DNA of 64,000 nt, taken from NCBI GenBank assembly GCA_036768485.1, contig JAVLUZ010000143.1, forward strand, positions 4,206,346-4,270,345, written 5' to 3'. How positions within the stretch are numbered: position 1 is the first letter of the stretch; each line of letters opens with the position of its first letter. The position numbers and the translations under genes are program-made. The stretch is from Mermis nigrescens. Lineage: Eukaryota; Nematoda; Enoplea; Mermithida; Mermithidae. The notes beneath the pieces were generated by a model, which worked only from the letters and a program-made list of their open reading frames with translations, was not told where the DNA came from and did not search any database. Of the stretch, positions 54,191 to 64,000 are shown one piece after another.

Positions 54191-54524
54191 GTTCTATCGA
54201 CTAAAACCGTAAAATTTGAAATGTTTGGTGATTTACTGTGAATACTGTCGTTTTTTAGTCGCGCTTGAAGCAAAATAATGGAAAATTCCTTCATATATCA
54301 AGAAAATTTACGTCTTTTTCAAGAAGAAGACGCAATTTTCCGATTTTTTCGTACGAGTACAGATATTTTCTTACTTTATAATTAAAAGATTAATGAAGCG
54401 ACGGTCTACCGGTCCCCTAAATATGGCCTAATTTTCTTTAGAGTGAAATAATTGAAAATCATCTGAGAGACAAAATAATTCGAAAAATACATTTACGTTG
54501 TAGGCACCTAATATGTTCGTGAAC

Positions 54525-54761
54525 ATACCTGGGCGTGGGGGGCTTCAGGGGTATGCACCTCCCACGAACCAAAACCCCCAGAATTCAATTTTTGAATTTT
54601 TTTTGTTTTTTTCGCAATTTTTGATGCCAATGGATAGTGCTCGTTGAGAAACGTTGAAAAATGGTGTTTTTTCGCCATGCCAGGATTTTTAGGGCCATTA
54701 TATTTACCTTTGAAAAAATCTTGCACCCCCTCCCTCACAACGTTGGTGCCGCCTACCTATG
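54525..54761 (-). mobile_element. MULE-like MITE, copy 7
   Basis: Starts ATACCTGGGCGTGG, ends ...GCCGCCTACCTATG, so that CATA..T.GGCG forms its short inverted ends. Flanks TTCGTGAAC and TTCGTGAGC (54516-54524, 54762-54770) match at eight of nine positions. 237 bp. Confidence 0.88.
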
Positions 54762-54774
54762 TTCGTGAGCGTTA

Positions 54775-55435
54775 TTGCACTACCTGTCGATTGTAGATAT
54801 TTAACAAATGTCAGTAAAGTAAACTTGTAGCGCGTCGTGTTCCTATAATTTCTTGCCCTGACACACATTATCACAAAAGCAAAATGAACATAATTTAAAT
54901 CTTAATGATGATTAGGCGAATGCATTCTTGTTATGGAAATATGCTCAAATGAAACGAAACAGTTGTAGGGACGTTTCAAAAAAATTTGACCACTGATGCT
55001 AATAAACGTTTAGATTTCCGCCAAATTAAAAATGTTCTTCTTGCCGGCAAAATAGGCAATCGATATGGAACATTTACCGACTAAATGTAATCAAAATCAC
55101 AAACGATCTTTTGTTAATTAAATAGGTATATTTACTGTCGTCACACTGATAAAGTCGTCAGTAAACAATGCTAGTTTATTTACTCAGCTGGGATATTTCG
55201 CCAATCAGTATTCGGCTATTTTAGCCTCTTCAATCAATGCATATTTTTATCTTACAATTGCCATTAGTTATCTGAGTTCTTATCGACGTATCTAACTAAC
55301 ATTAAAACGCCTAAGGGGTGCAATTCAGTCGGTCTAACAGAATAAGGATGGTTTGACAAAAGAATTTCATAATTTTATACTTTATTTTTTAATTTTTTCG
55401 AATTTGTTCTGCACGGTTTTTAGAAATACCTGAGA
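54775..55435. other. gene-free interval
   Basis: AT-rich DNA with no recognised gene or repeat. Confidence 0.4.
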
Positions 55436-55439
55436 CTCA

Positions 55440-56140
55440 TAACGAAAGCATCTTATATATATTTTAGAAAGTCTATTTGTGTGTTCAGGGTTGGCTCCGG
55501 CCCCGTAACATATGGTGGGCCGACACTTGGCCCCGAGATCGGCCTACCCCGGGAATGGTCCATAGTGGCATTAATATTTTTCCAACCCCGTCCTTGCACC
55601 CTGTACATACTTTAGGTGGGAGGGCGTCCTTTGCTTAAGCATAGGGTTTTTTAGACTTAGCCGATGTTTCGCCAAAGTGCGCCAAAAGTCGGTTTACCCT
55701 ATATTTCGGGTTGTTGCCCCGCGCACGTTATAACATAGGCAAAACATTGGGAATGTTAAGCCGTGCCCTACCTTATAGCGTTGCATACGTTCTAGCATTT
55801 AGTATAATATAACATACTCAATGCTATAAAATAGACAATACTATAGGATAGGACACGTTGTAACATACTAAATGCCATATGATAGGCAATGCAGTAGCAT
55901 AGGAGACGTTATAACATACCTAATGCTATAATATAGGCTATGCTGTAGCATAGGACAGGGTATAACATACCCAACGCTAATAAGATAGGCAATGCTGTAG
56001 CATGGGACACGTTATAACATACCAAATGATCTAAGATAGGCAATGCTGCAGCATAGGACACGTTATAACATACCCAATGCTATAAGATAGGCAAACAGTA
56101 ATTTTAGAAAAAGGGCGCCTACCGAAAAGTTTCTATTCGA
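55440..56140 (+). mobile_element. Helitron 5' part, truncated copy with minisatellite
   Basis: Its start (GGTTGGCTCCGGCCCCGTAA then TCGGCCTACC) matches the start of the Helitron copy at about 56810. From about 55730 to 56100 it holds five or more units of about 65 bp with ACGTTATAACATACCAAATG and AGATAGGCAATGCTGTAGCA words. The copy is cut off where the TRIM element is inserted. Confidence 0.6.
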
Positions 56141-56146
56141 CGAATG

Positions 56147-56662
56147 TGTAGCAGGAGTGCTACTACACGGCTAGAAATGCCTACTCTGAACTTTAACCCG
56201 TGACGTTGATGTTTCATTGTTTCTCAATATTATTCTATACTTTGCGCAGTTGTGAGCAAGAGCCCGAGTAGTCGATTAGTACTACTCACGCGAATCAGAG
56301 CGGAAAATCGGGAAACCGGTGCGGGTAAAATTTTGCTCACGTAACGGTGGGAGGCGGCGCTCCGTTACATATTGGAGGTCCTAGAGTTCGCTCTCTGGAA
56401 TTGTCTGCGCTTACGCTTTCTCCTAGAGGGCGAGGAGTGTAGCAGGAGTGCTAATACAAGGCTAGAAATGCCTACTTTGAAGTTTATCCCGTGACGTTGA
56501 TGTTTCATTGTTTCTCAATATTATTCTATACTTCGCGCAGTTGTGAGCAAGAGCCCGAGTAGTCGATTAGTACTACACAAGCGAATCAGAGCGGAAGATC
56601 CGGGAAACCGGTGCGGGTAAAATTTTGCTCACGTAACAGTGGGAGGCGGCGCCCCCGTTACA
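56147..56662 (+). mobile_element. TRIM retrotransposon, 516 bp, complete with TSD
   Basis: Two direct LTRs, 56147-56369 (223 bp) and 56438-56662 (225 bp), both starting TGTAGCAGGAGTGCTA and ending CGTTACA. Only 68 bp lie between them: a primer-binding site TGGAGGTCCTAGAGTTCG (after the LTR and two bases), then a polypurine tract GAGGGCGAGGAG next to the second LTR. A 4-bp duplication AATG flanks the whole (56143-56146, 56663-56666). Non-coding, so it depended on another LTR element for its spread. LTR copies differ at a modest number of positions. Confidence 0.9.
56372..56389 (+). other. tRNA primer-binding site of the TRIM
   Basis: TGGAGGTCCTAGAGTTCG: TGG complements the tRNA 3' CCA, then one discriminator base, seven acceptor-stem bases and a T-arm GAGTTCG. 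The layout is that of a primer site; which tRNA is not determined. Confidence 0.7.
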
Positions 56663-56784
56663 AATGGAATTTAATTGGCCATTCAATGTTCCAGTTGCGC
56701 TGTTTAAACTGATCTTTGTGTAAAATGGAATAATGTAAACATTGATTTACTTTACACAATAATTCATTTATTATTATCTTTTCA

Positions 56785-58509
56785 TCTTCTATATATTTGT
56801 GTAAGTTTGTTTGTATAACCTAGGTTTGCTCCGGTCCCATAACACTTGGTGGACTGGCGTTCTGACCCGAGCTCGGCCTACCGGCTAGGAGGTGTAGTAG
56901 CGACATTCAAATTTTATCAACCCCACCCATGCACCCTGCACAAGGATGTAGCGGGAGGCGTCACTGCTTGCATGGCCGATTTTGGGACATAGCCGATAAC
57001 ATATGCCAAAACATGCAGTGATATAAGATAGGAGATTCCCTCTGCTATAACACATGAGTGATATAAGATATCACCTATATATGACACCCTTGGCTACAAC
57101 AAACAAAAAATTTTTAAAACATCAAAAATGTGGTTTGACTAAAAAAATCTTCCAAAACATCCCAAAATATCAAAAATATGGGTTTGACCTAAAAAATTTT
57201 CAGAACATCCCAAAACATCAAAAATATTATATTGGCTAATGAATTCTCGAAACCATTCTGTAACGTCAAAAATAAAGCGGGAGGCGTCCATATGGCTTAA
57301 ACATAGTCATTTCGGGACATGACCGATTTTTTGCCAAACTTAAAAAAATCGGAATAAATTCAGTTTACACTATTTTCAGGTTACGGTACTTTTGCCGCTG
57401 CGTGTGTTATAACATAGGATCGGACGTAATATAGCGTACATAATGCTACAAGATGGGCAATGCTATAGAGTACAATGATATGATATAATATACCCTGTCT
57501 GTGCCATAACATGCAGTGATATAAGATATGAGATACCCTCTGCTATAACATATGAGTGATATAAGATATCACGTGATATATGACACCCTTTGCTACAACA
57601 AACAAAAAATTTTCAAAACATCAAAAATATGGTTCGACCAAAAAACTTTTCCAAAACATCCCAAAACATCAAAAATATGGGTTTGACCAAAAAAAATTTC
57701 CAGAACATCCTGAAACATCAAAAATATGATTTTGGCTGAAGAATTTTCAAAACCATTCTGTAACGTCAAAAATATGGATTTGATCAAAAAAATGTACCGG
57801 GGTGAAGCGGTAGGCGTCCCTATGCTTAAGCATGGCCGATTTTAGGGACATAGCCGATTTTTTGCCAAATTTCGAAAATCGGAATAAATTCAGTTTACAC
57901 TATTCTCGGGTTCATGGTACTTTTGCTGCTCGCGTGCGTTATAACATAGGATCGGACGTAATATAGCCTACATAATGCTACAAGCTGGGCAATGCTATAA
58001 GGTACAATGATGTGATATAAGATACCCTGTCTGTGCCATAACATGCAGTGATATAAGATGAGAGATACCCTCTGCTATAACATATGAGTGATATAAGATA
58101 TCACGTGATATATGACACCCTTTGCTACAACGAACAAAAAATTTTTAAAACATCAAAAATATGGTTTGACCATAAAAAATTTTCCAAAACATCCAAAAAC
58201 ATCAAAAATATGGGTTTGATCAAAACAATTTCCAGAACATCCCCAAACATCAAAAATATGATTTTGGCTAAAGAATTTTCAAAACCATTCTCGTAACGTC
58301 AATAAATATGGATTTGATCAAAAAAATGGTTGACAAAGAAACATTTTTAAAAAATCCAAAAAATAAAATATGGTTTTTACCAACAATCTTTTTAGAAATA
58401 TCCCAAAAACATCAAAAGTCCCGAAAAATAAAAAATACAAGAGACATCTCAATTCCATATAGCTATCAGGCCTAAGTTCAGCCCGGGCAACGCCGGGCAG
58501 CTCAGCTAG
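56785..58509 (+). mobile_element. non-autonomous Helitron with internal minisatellites
   Basis: The 3' end is the classic one: a GC hairpin GCCCGGGCAACGCCGGGC (58481-58498), then a short spacer and CTAG (58506-58509) followed by T. The proposed 5' end is A|TCTTCTATATAT near 56785. Between lie about three tandem units of about 530 bp, each with a 'TATAACATATGAGTGATATAA' type segment followed by four short AACATCAAAAATATGG repeats. No Rep/helicase gene. Confidence 0.75.
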
Positions 58510-58795
58510 TAATGACGTAAGAGTTAGTGCGGCTGAGGTAAATGTGAATAAGAGTAACATTAGTTTTAATGACATCAAAAAGAAAAGCTCAGAGATGACT
58601 TAATTGCGGGCATATTGCGTTTAAATTTCTATTCTCCGACTTTGAAGCCAAGAAGAGCATGGACACATGTTTGAAAACATTCTCTAAAAATATGAAGAAT
58701 CTTACCGAAGAAAGAGGAAAAACACATATGTATAATGACTTTCGGAGAGGAGCTCTATGTCGCTGTCTTTTGTAATAATTTTGTAGTAGTCAAGA
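58510..58795. other. interval without recognised feature
   Basis: Sequence right of the Helitron end; nothing recognised. Confidence 0.4.
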
Positions 58796-58799
58796 ATCA

Positions 58800-59300
58800 T
58801 ACATGCTCTGCATGGGAATTCAGGGGAAGGGTAGAAATTATAAACTAGTTTTTTGGGTCCAAAAATGGTAGGTACGCGTCAAAGTCATCGTTTTTCAGCG
58901 TTTCTGACGATGGCTTTATTTTTCTAGAGCATAAAAACATGGAAAAATTCGAAAAAATTCAAAAAAAGTTGGAACAAATTGAACAAAATGTAGTCAAAAC
59001 ATGGGTAAAAATGGCGCGAAGCACCGAAAATGTCGCACTTTTGATCAAAGAGATAGCTAAAAATACTTAAAAAGCATCTTTTCGACAAAGGTTATAGAAA
59101 ATTTTTAGGAACTTTCGAAGAATCTGCTAAGTCCTGGGAGTATGGTGTGAAAAATTGGGAAGGGGTTTTCTGGGGGTATCCCCCACGATCACGTATGGTC
59201 AAAATATTAAATTTAAAAAACAAGTGCAAGATTCAACATCTTGCTACCACACGTGGGCATGAAGGTTTAGAGGAAAGCTCAGACTCCGCGGATCCAGCAC
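58800..59300 (-). repeat. dispersed repeat, family 2 copy, reverse orientation
   Basis: Starts ACATGCTCTGCATGGGAATT and includes TTTCTAGAGCATAAAAACATG and GGCGCGAAGCACCGAAAATG, the reverse complement of the family 2 order. Confidence 0.55.
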
Positions 59301-61335
59301 ACCTCTCAAGTCCACTCCCTCCTCGAATTACCTACAGGCCCTCAGCATTATTTTGGCATATGTATTGAAATTTTTACCAGTTTTACATCATTCAGACACT
59401 TCTAGAATCCGATTGTTGCCCAAGTGTGTATGCTTGCAGCCCTTACGCATTTTGGAATTTTGCTTACAAAAATTTGTGTGGATACATCTTAAGATATTTT
59501 TAATTTTGCCGCGTGAGAGCTGATGAACTTCTTCAAAAAATTGATCCTTTAGTAAACACAAGCGTTTTAATTTTGGAATAAAAACATGTAAATATTGAAA
59601 AGATCAAAAGCCAAAAAATTTCATAATCTTGGAAATATTGTCAATAATCTTTTTAATATAAATACTTTTGTATATATCCATTTGAATGCTAATATTATTT
59701 TAATAATAATATTATTAACATAATTACAGAATTATCTGTATAGATAATACTGGAAATACCTGTAAAACATTTGTTAAATGGAGTCTTTTTAGTACCATCA
59801 GTTATCAGTCAATTAAAATGACATCAAAGTTACAGATATCTTTTTAAAATTCTGGGGGTATGATCATGCAAAATCGGTAAAATGGGTCTACGGGATTTTA
59901 TCTTCTAAATTCTGGTGTTTAAACCTCCAGCCCCTATGCCCCTATGTGGTAGCAGCTTGTCTAACGACTCAAAACGAAATCCATTCATTTTTACCATAAA
60001 TTAAGCAATGATTAAAAAAATTATGAACATGAAAGCTAACATCGATCTTTCTGTATTAGATGACTCTATAAACTTTGTAATACCCAGAATTACGATTCAG
60101 CCCTTTTATAACTCGCACCGATATTCGTGGCCACTGCTGAATTTTTTGTTTAGTAATAGTAATAATAGCTTATCAATAATAATTAATAATAATTTTTTTA
60201 TTTAAATAATAAATATGTACATCGCCTTGGGCGAGAAAGTGGGTCATAAGCTGACCTACGATGTAGATAATTAGCTAAAAGGAATAAGCAAAACCTCAGA
60301 TAGAGTCTCCCATCAACTCGCAGTTTCTAGGAAAATTGTGTGCTTCATTGCACTTTGACTTGGCGAATTAAAATTCACAGTGACTTGATTCCAGTGGGAA
60401 GAGGGTCAAAGCATTTGCTATGAAACCAGTATTGCGATCTGACTATGAAATTCCCTAAATTTGGAACGAAACGGTCCAAGATATGCATTTTTCAAGTGCT
60501 GGTCAGCTACCAAGCATTATTCGGGTTAAAATGTTTTGTCACAGAAATTATTTCAAACCTCAGAGGAAGGGTCATAAGGATAATTCATTCAACTCGCCTA
60601 AAAACAATTGAAAGTAATCGCTTCAAAAGGGTCGACATTTCATGCATTCAGATAGACATTTCGATTTATCCATAATATATAGACAAATTACAAAATTTTA
60701 CGGCATTTTGACCTTTATTGCCTTAGCTTCACTTCCATTTTACCCTCTTGGATTGGTTTAAGATTTTTCCTGTCAAATTCACGAGTCTATTATTCATTGA
60801 AGTTCATCGAAGGTCAAAAATGTGATTAGACCGAGCACTTTCATAAATTATATTTTAATTCATCTATTTTGTACCCAATTTGCCACTTTACGCCAAAATG
60901 GATCTCCTTTTCATATTTTTGGCACACTACATAAACCTAAATTCCTACTTGTCTATCAGACATAGGAGCCAGCTGCCCTGGCTTCATCTATTGCATGGAA
61001 TAATTTGCGGACTTGGTGAAACGTGGATTACGGAATCTAATAATATTTCATTCGCCATAACAAATTCGAAAAATTTATAATTGTAGGTTTTAGAATTTGA
61101 ATTTAGTGTACCATATGCCCTTCTTGTCTACATTTTCCTGCTGCTTCCTTACTTATTGGGGAATTTAAAAAGCAGGCATTAAAAACAAAGATATATTAGC
61201 ATTTCCACCTCTACCACTGTTTCTAGTTTTTCTAGTGCATACGTATCCGAGAATTACTCTGAAAAAGAAAAACTTTTTTGAGGAACATAATTGATGTATA
61301 TGGATATAAGAAATTTGAGAGGAATGAGTGCAGAT
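59301..61335. other. gene-free interval
   Basis: A family 3 relic (AATTCTGGGGGTATGATC to CCCCTATGTGG) lies at about 59850-59955. Short open frames at 60008, 60445 and 60880 show no domain or splice context. Nothing else recognised. Confidence 0.4.
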
Positions 61336-61589
61336 CAAAGATGGCCGGCATCAAAGTTTCGGGTGGGGAGGTACAAGATTTTTTCAAAGGTCAAAAAATG
61401 GCCTTAAAAATGGTGGTATGGCTAAAAAACACCATTTTTCACCGTTTCTCATCGAGCACTATCAAGTGGCATCAAAAAATTGCTAAAAAAATTTAAAAAA
61501 TTGAATTCTGAGGGGTATTCTGGTTTCTATGGAATATTTTGCATTACTGGGAGGGTGCATACCCCCAAACTCTCCATGCCCAGGTATGG
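61336..61589 (+). mobile_element. MULE-like MITE, copy 8
   Basis: Orientation as copy 5: begins near GATGGCCGGCATCAAAG, has GGTGGTATGGCTAAAAAACA and TTGAATTCTGAGGGG, and ends GCCCAGGTATG. The flanks share GTGCAG but the duplication is not perfect. Confidence 0.7.
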
Positions 61590-62235
61590 TGCAGGAATCT
61601 CTTATCCAAAGTCGGCCGCGCCTTTCATCCATCGCCTATAAATGAACCTCCTTAGGCCCTTCCAATCGACTCTTTTTAACATAAATTTGCATTTTCTCTT
61701 AAATTGCTCAAAAATTAGCATGAGCATCAGTCGACTACGTTTAGGTGTGAGGAGAGAAGGTCCTCTATTTTGGGGCTAAAAATGTCAAAACACCTCAAAA
61801 TATTTCTTAAATACACGTTTGTAAGACAATAAACGTACAGACTGAACCTTATCCACACCGGTTCAATTTGTATATTTTTACTGTATACACGAAATGATGA
61901 ATTTACACAGTAAGATTGAGTAAAAAGACTGTTATCACAACTTTGTTGGGTTATGAATGCGCCCGTTTTGTTGGATTCTCAAAATAAAGTTAGGAATAAT
62001 GTAGGATTTACATATCAAAAGTTGGTTTGGTATAAAATAACATTTGCATTCATTAGACTTATGCAACAAAATTGGGTAGCATACACTTCGTTCAATTAAC
62101 TAAATAAAGTTGAGTTAATGCTAAACATCAGTTGTGTAGGATTTATCAAAAACAAACTAGCCTATGTATTCCATGCGTCGGAAAATCTAGTGCTGCACTC
62201 GTATCTAAACCAATATGATAATGTTATTAGATCAG
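61590..62235. other. interval without recognised feature
   Basis: A 20-bp word (CTTATCCAAAGTCGG) is shared with 3790. Nothing else recognised. Confidence 0.35.
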
Positions 62236-62239
62236 GGTT

Positions 62240-62425
62240 GCCAGGTGCAGGAGAATCTCCTGAATTCAGGAGAATCTAAAATTTTCAGGAGCAGGAGCAG
62301 GAGAATGGGCTTTTCAGGAGAAATTTCAGGAGAAGTTGTAAACATGCAGGAGAATGCAGGAGAATTTTAAAATGTCAGGAGAATTCAGTGGAATCCTGAA
62401 AATCTAGGAGAATTCAGGAGAATTT
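62240..62425. repeat. tandem repeat of CAGGAGAAT
   Basis: More than a dozen variants of CAGGAGAAT/CAGGAGAATTT in about 180 bp. Reads as low-complexity on both strands; no coding claim. Confidence 0.9.
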
Positions 62426-62659
62426 ACAAAACTTAAACAGCAAGTTATAATGATTATCATACATTAACCTTCTTACTGTACTTACTGTAGTTAGTTAGTT
62501 GTATATAATTTTATACTTGGATCTTTCACATTAAGAATTTTTTTTCGTTCATAGTTAATACCACCGTTTTTTTTCCAATTTTTGGTCTATTTGTCAGCCA
62601 AAATTTTGGGAAATGGAAAAAATTTTGGGCTTGGTTGGCATTTGTGGAAAATTTCTGTA

Positions 62660-63295
62660 ATGTTAAAAAATGCGTTTTCAGAGAGTTAAAACTTCAAAAA
62701 TTTTTCGGCGCTTCGCGCCGAATTGAGTTAATTCTTACTTATTAGTAATCCTTAAGCCGCGTCGCGCCATTTTTATCGACAATCTAATCTCAGAACTTCA
62801 CTATGATTGAAAATCCTTATCTTCTGCACGGATTCAGTTAGTTTTTGTAATGAAAAATGCGTTTTAGAGAAGTGCAACTACAAAAATTTTTCGGCGCTTC
62901 GCGCCGGAGTTGATTAATTCTTTTTTGTTATTAATATTTGAGCCGCGCCGCGTCAACTCCAGCATTTTTATCGAAAATTTGATCTAGAACTTTACTACGA
63001 TTGAAAATCCTTATCTTCTGCACGGATTCGGTTAGTTTTTGTAATGCAAAAATGCGTTTCAGAGAGGTGAAACTACAAAAATTTTTCGGCGCTTCGCGCC
63101 GAGTTGGTTAATTCTTACTTGTAATTGATGTTTGAGCCGCGCGGCGCCAATTGCAGCATTTTTATCGATAATCTGGTCCTAGAACTCCACTACGATTGAA
63201 AATCCTTATCTTCTGCACAGTTTTTGAAATGCAAAAATGATTTATGGAGCTAAAATTTCAAAATTTTCTGGCGCTTCGCGCCATTTGATAAATTA
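62660..63295. repeat. tandem repeat, about 184-195 bp unit, with GGCGC hairpin
   Basis: Four diverged units; the hairpin word CGGCGCTTCGCGCCG falls at 62706, 62892, 63087 and 63271, spacings 186, 195 and 184. Each unit also has GATTGAAAATCCTTATCTTC and GTTAGTTTTTGTAATG. A second GC word (GCCGCGTCGCGCC and variants) follows in each unit. Confidence 0.9.
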
Positions 63296-63299
63296 TAGT

Positions 63300-64000
63300 T
63301 TGAATTGTCAAAAACGACTTCAAAATTGGCTAAAATGCTTTACTGAAGGAAGGAAATTCAAGTTTCAACATAAATAACGTATACTGATAGTGATATTCTC
63401 GTAGAGCGCGAAATTTTTATACAAAAAGTGGATCAAACACCGCTATTGCATGTGTACATAAAATTTTCACTTAAAAACACTGATTTTTTCAACACAGGCG
63501 CTCTATTTTGAACGTTTTTAGACCTCCCAAAAAATGTGGAAAAAAGTCGGAAAAAGTGGAAAAAAATTTTGGGTTCAATCTATAATGTCAACCAAATCGC
63601 TGGAAAAAAACGGTGGTTAAGACCTAAGTGTTAAGTTATAACTATATCCAAATAAGTTTCGTGCTTCCATAGTAAATCATTCCTTCATTTATTTATTCAC
63701 TTAATATCACGAAGTGCAGAAATACATAGCTTTAGACACCGTCTAATTGTTTTTATCAGTTTCATAGACGTTTGCAAAGCGCCTATAAACATTTTTTGAT
63801 ATATTTCAAAACGTAAGGATTTGCTTGCTACTGAAGTACATACAATTAGTAATAAAGTATTATTTATTTTTTCAAAAAACATTGCAAACAGGGCTCTTTT
63901 CAGAAATTTTTGATGATGTAAGTGCAACTGAAAATTGGTGGTCACTGTTTTAAGCACAGAAACTGTTGTTTCGAATAATGTGTATTGTAAACAATGCGAC
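63300..64000. other. gene-free interval
   Basis: AT-rich DNA; nothing recognised to the window end. Confidence 0.4.

Noticed and set aside
55730..56100. Possible CRISPR array (regular repeats)
   Set aside because: The units are contiguous and diverged, without unique spacers, in a eukaryotic Helitron.
57054..58578. Lys/Asn/Ile-rich and Phe-rich frames in the Helitron
   Set aside because: They are translations of AACATCAAAAATATGG minisatellite units.

Overview
The window looks like AT-rich intergenic and intronic DNA of an invertebrate. It is most likely a nematode, because it carries a seven-helix receptor of the nematode chemoreceptor style, introns with short U-rich acceptors such as TTTTCAAAG and TTTTACAG, and a secreted Kunitz/thyroglobulin protein. 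The lineage is an inference; a mermithid-like, repeat-rich genome would fit. Two runs of exactly 100 N (26569-26668 and 44888-44987) are scaffold joins. No rRNA, tRNA, CRISPR array or bacterial-style operon is visible.

Three host genes can be assembled exon by exon, with splice phases that agree. (1) On the minus strand, 5728 down to about 1395: a signal peptide exon, a Kunitz exon, a thyroglobulin type-1 exon and a second Kunitz exon. (2) On the plus strand, 14196 to 26509: a seven-helix GPCR in three exons, whose 4.0 kb and 7.3 kb introns are packed with transposons. (3) On the minus strand, 53827 down to 49294: the first two exons of a flavin-containing monooxygenase, split by a 4.1 kb intron that holds a foldback element. 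Downstream exons of genes 2 and 3 were not found here.

Most of the rest is mobile DNA, and many element ends can be set by target-site duplications (TSDs). They include a MULE-like MITE family (9-bp TSD, at least eight copies), a 2.36 kb hAT element with a transposase remnant and nested insertions, hAT-type MITEs (8-bp TSD), TA-flanked mariner-type MITEs and a TTAA-flanked piggyBac-type MITE. There is also a 516-bp TRIM retrotransposon with 4-bp TSD, a Helitron 3' end with internal minisatellites, degraded Ty3/gypsy pol and gag remnants, a Polinton/Maverick fragment (integrase, two small ORFs, N-terminal part of DNA polymerase B), and several kilobase-scale foldback elements.

The most distinctive system is a 5.0 kb palindromic element (19417-24427). 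Both arms carry a copy of an unrecognised gene of about 211 codons that begins with a C2H2 zinc finger, and a second, rearranged copy lies at 36396-39780. Next in interest is the Polinton fragment, where all four ORFs have a TATAAATA box 22-50 bp upstream of the start codon, implying almost leaderless transcripts.

Roughly, by region: 0-6 kb Kunitz/thyroglobulin gene; 6-14 kb repeats; 14-26.5 kb GPCR gene with nested transposons; 26.7-36 kb retrotransposon remnants; 36-41.4 kb foldback elements; 41.4-45 kb repeats; 45-48 kb Polinton; 49-54 kb monooxygenase gene; 54-64 kb Helitron, TRIM and tandem repeats.
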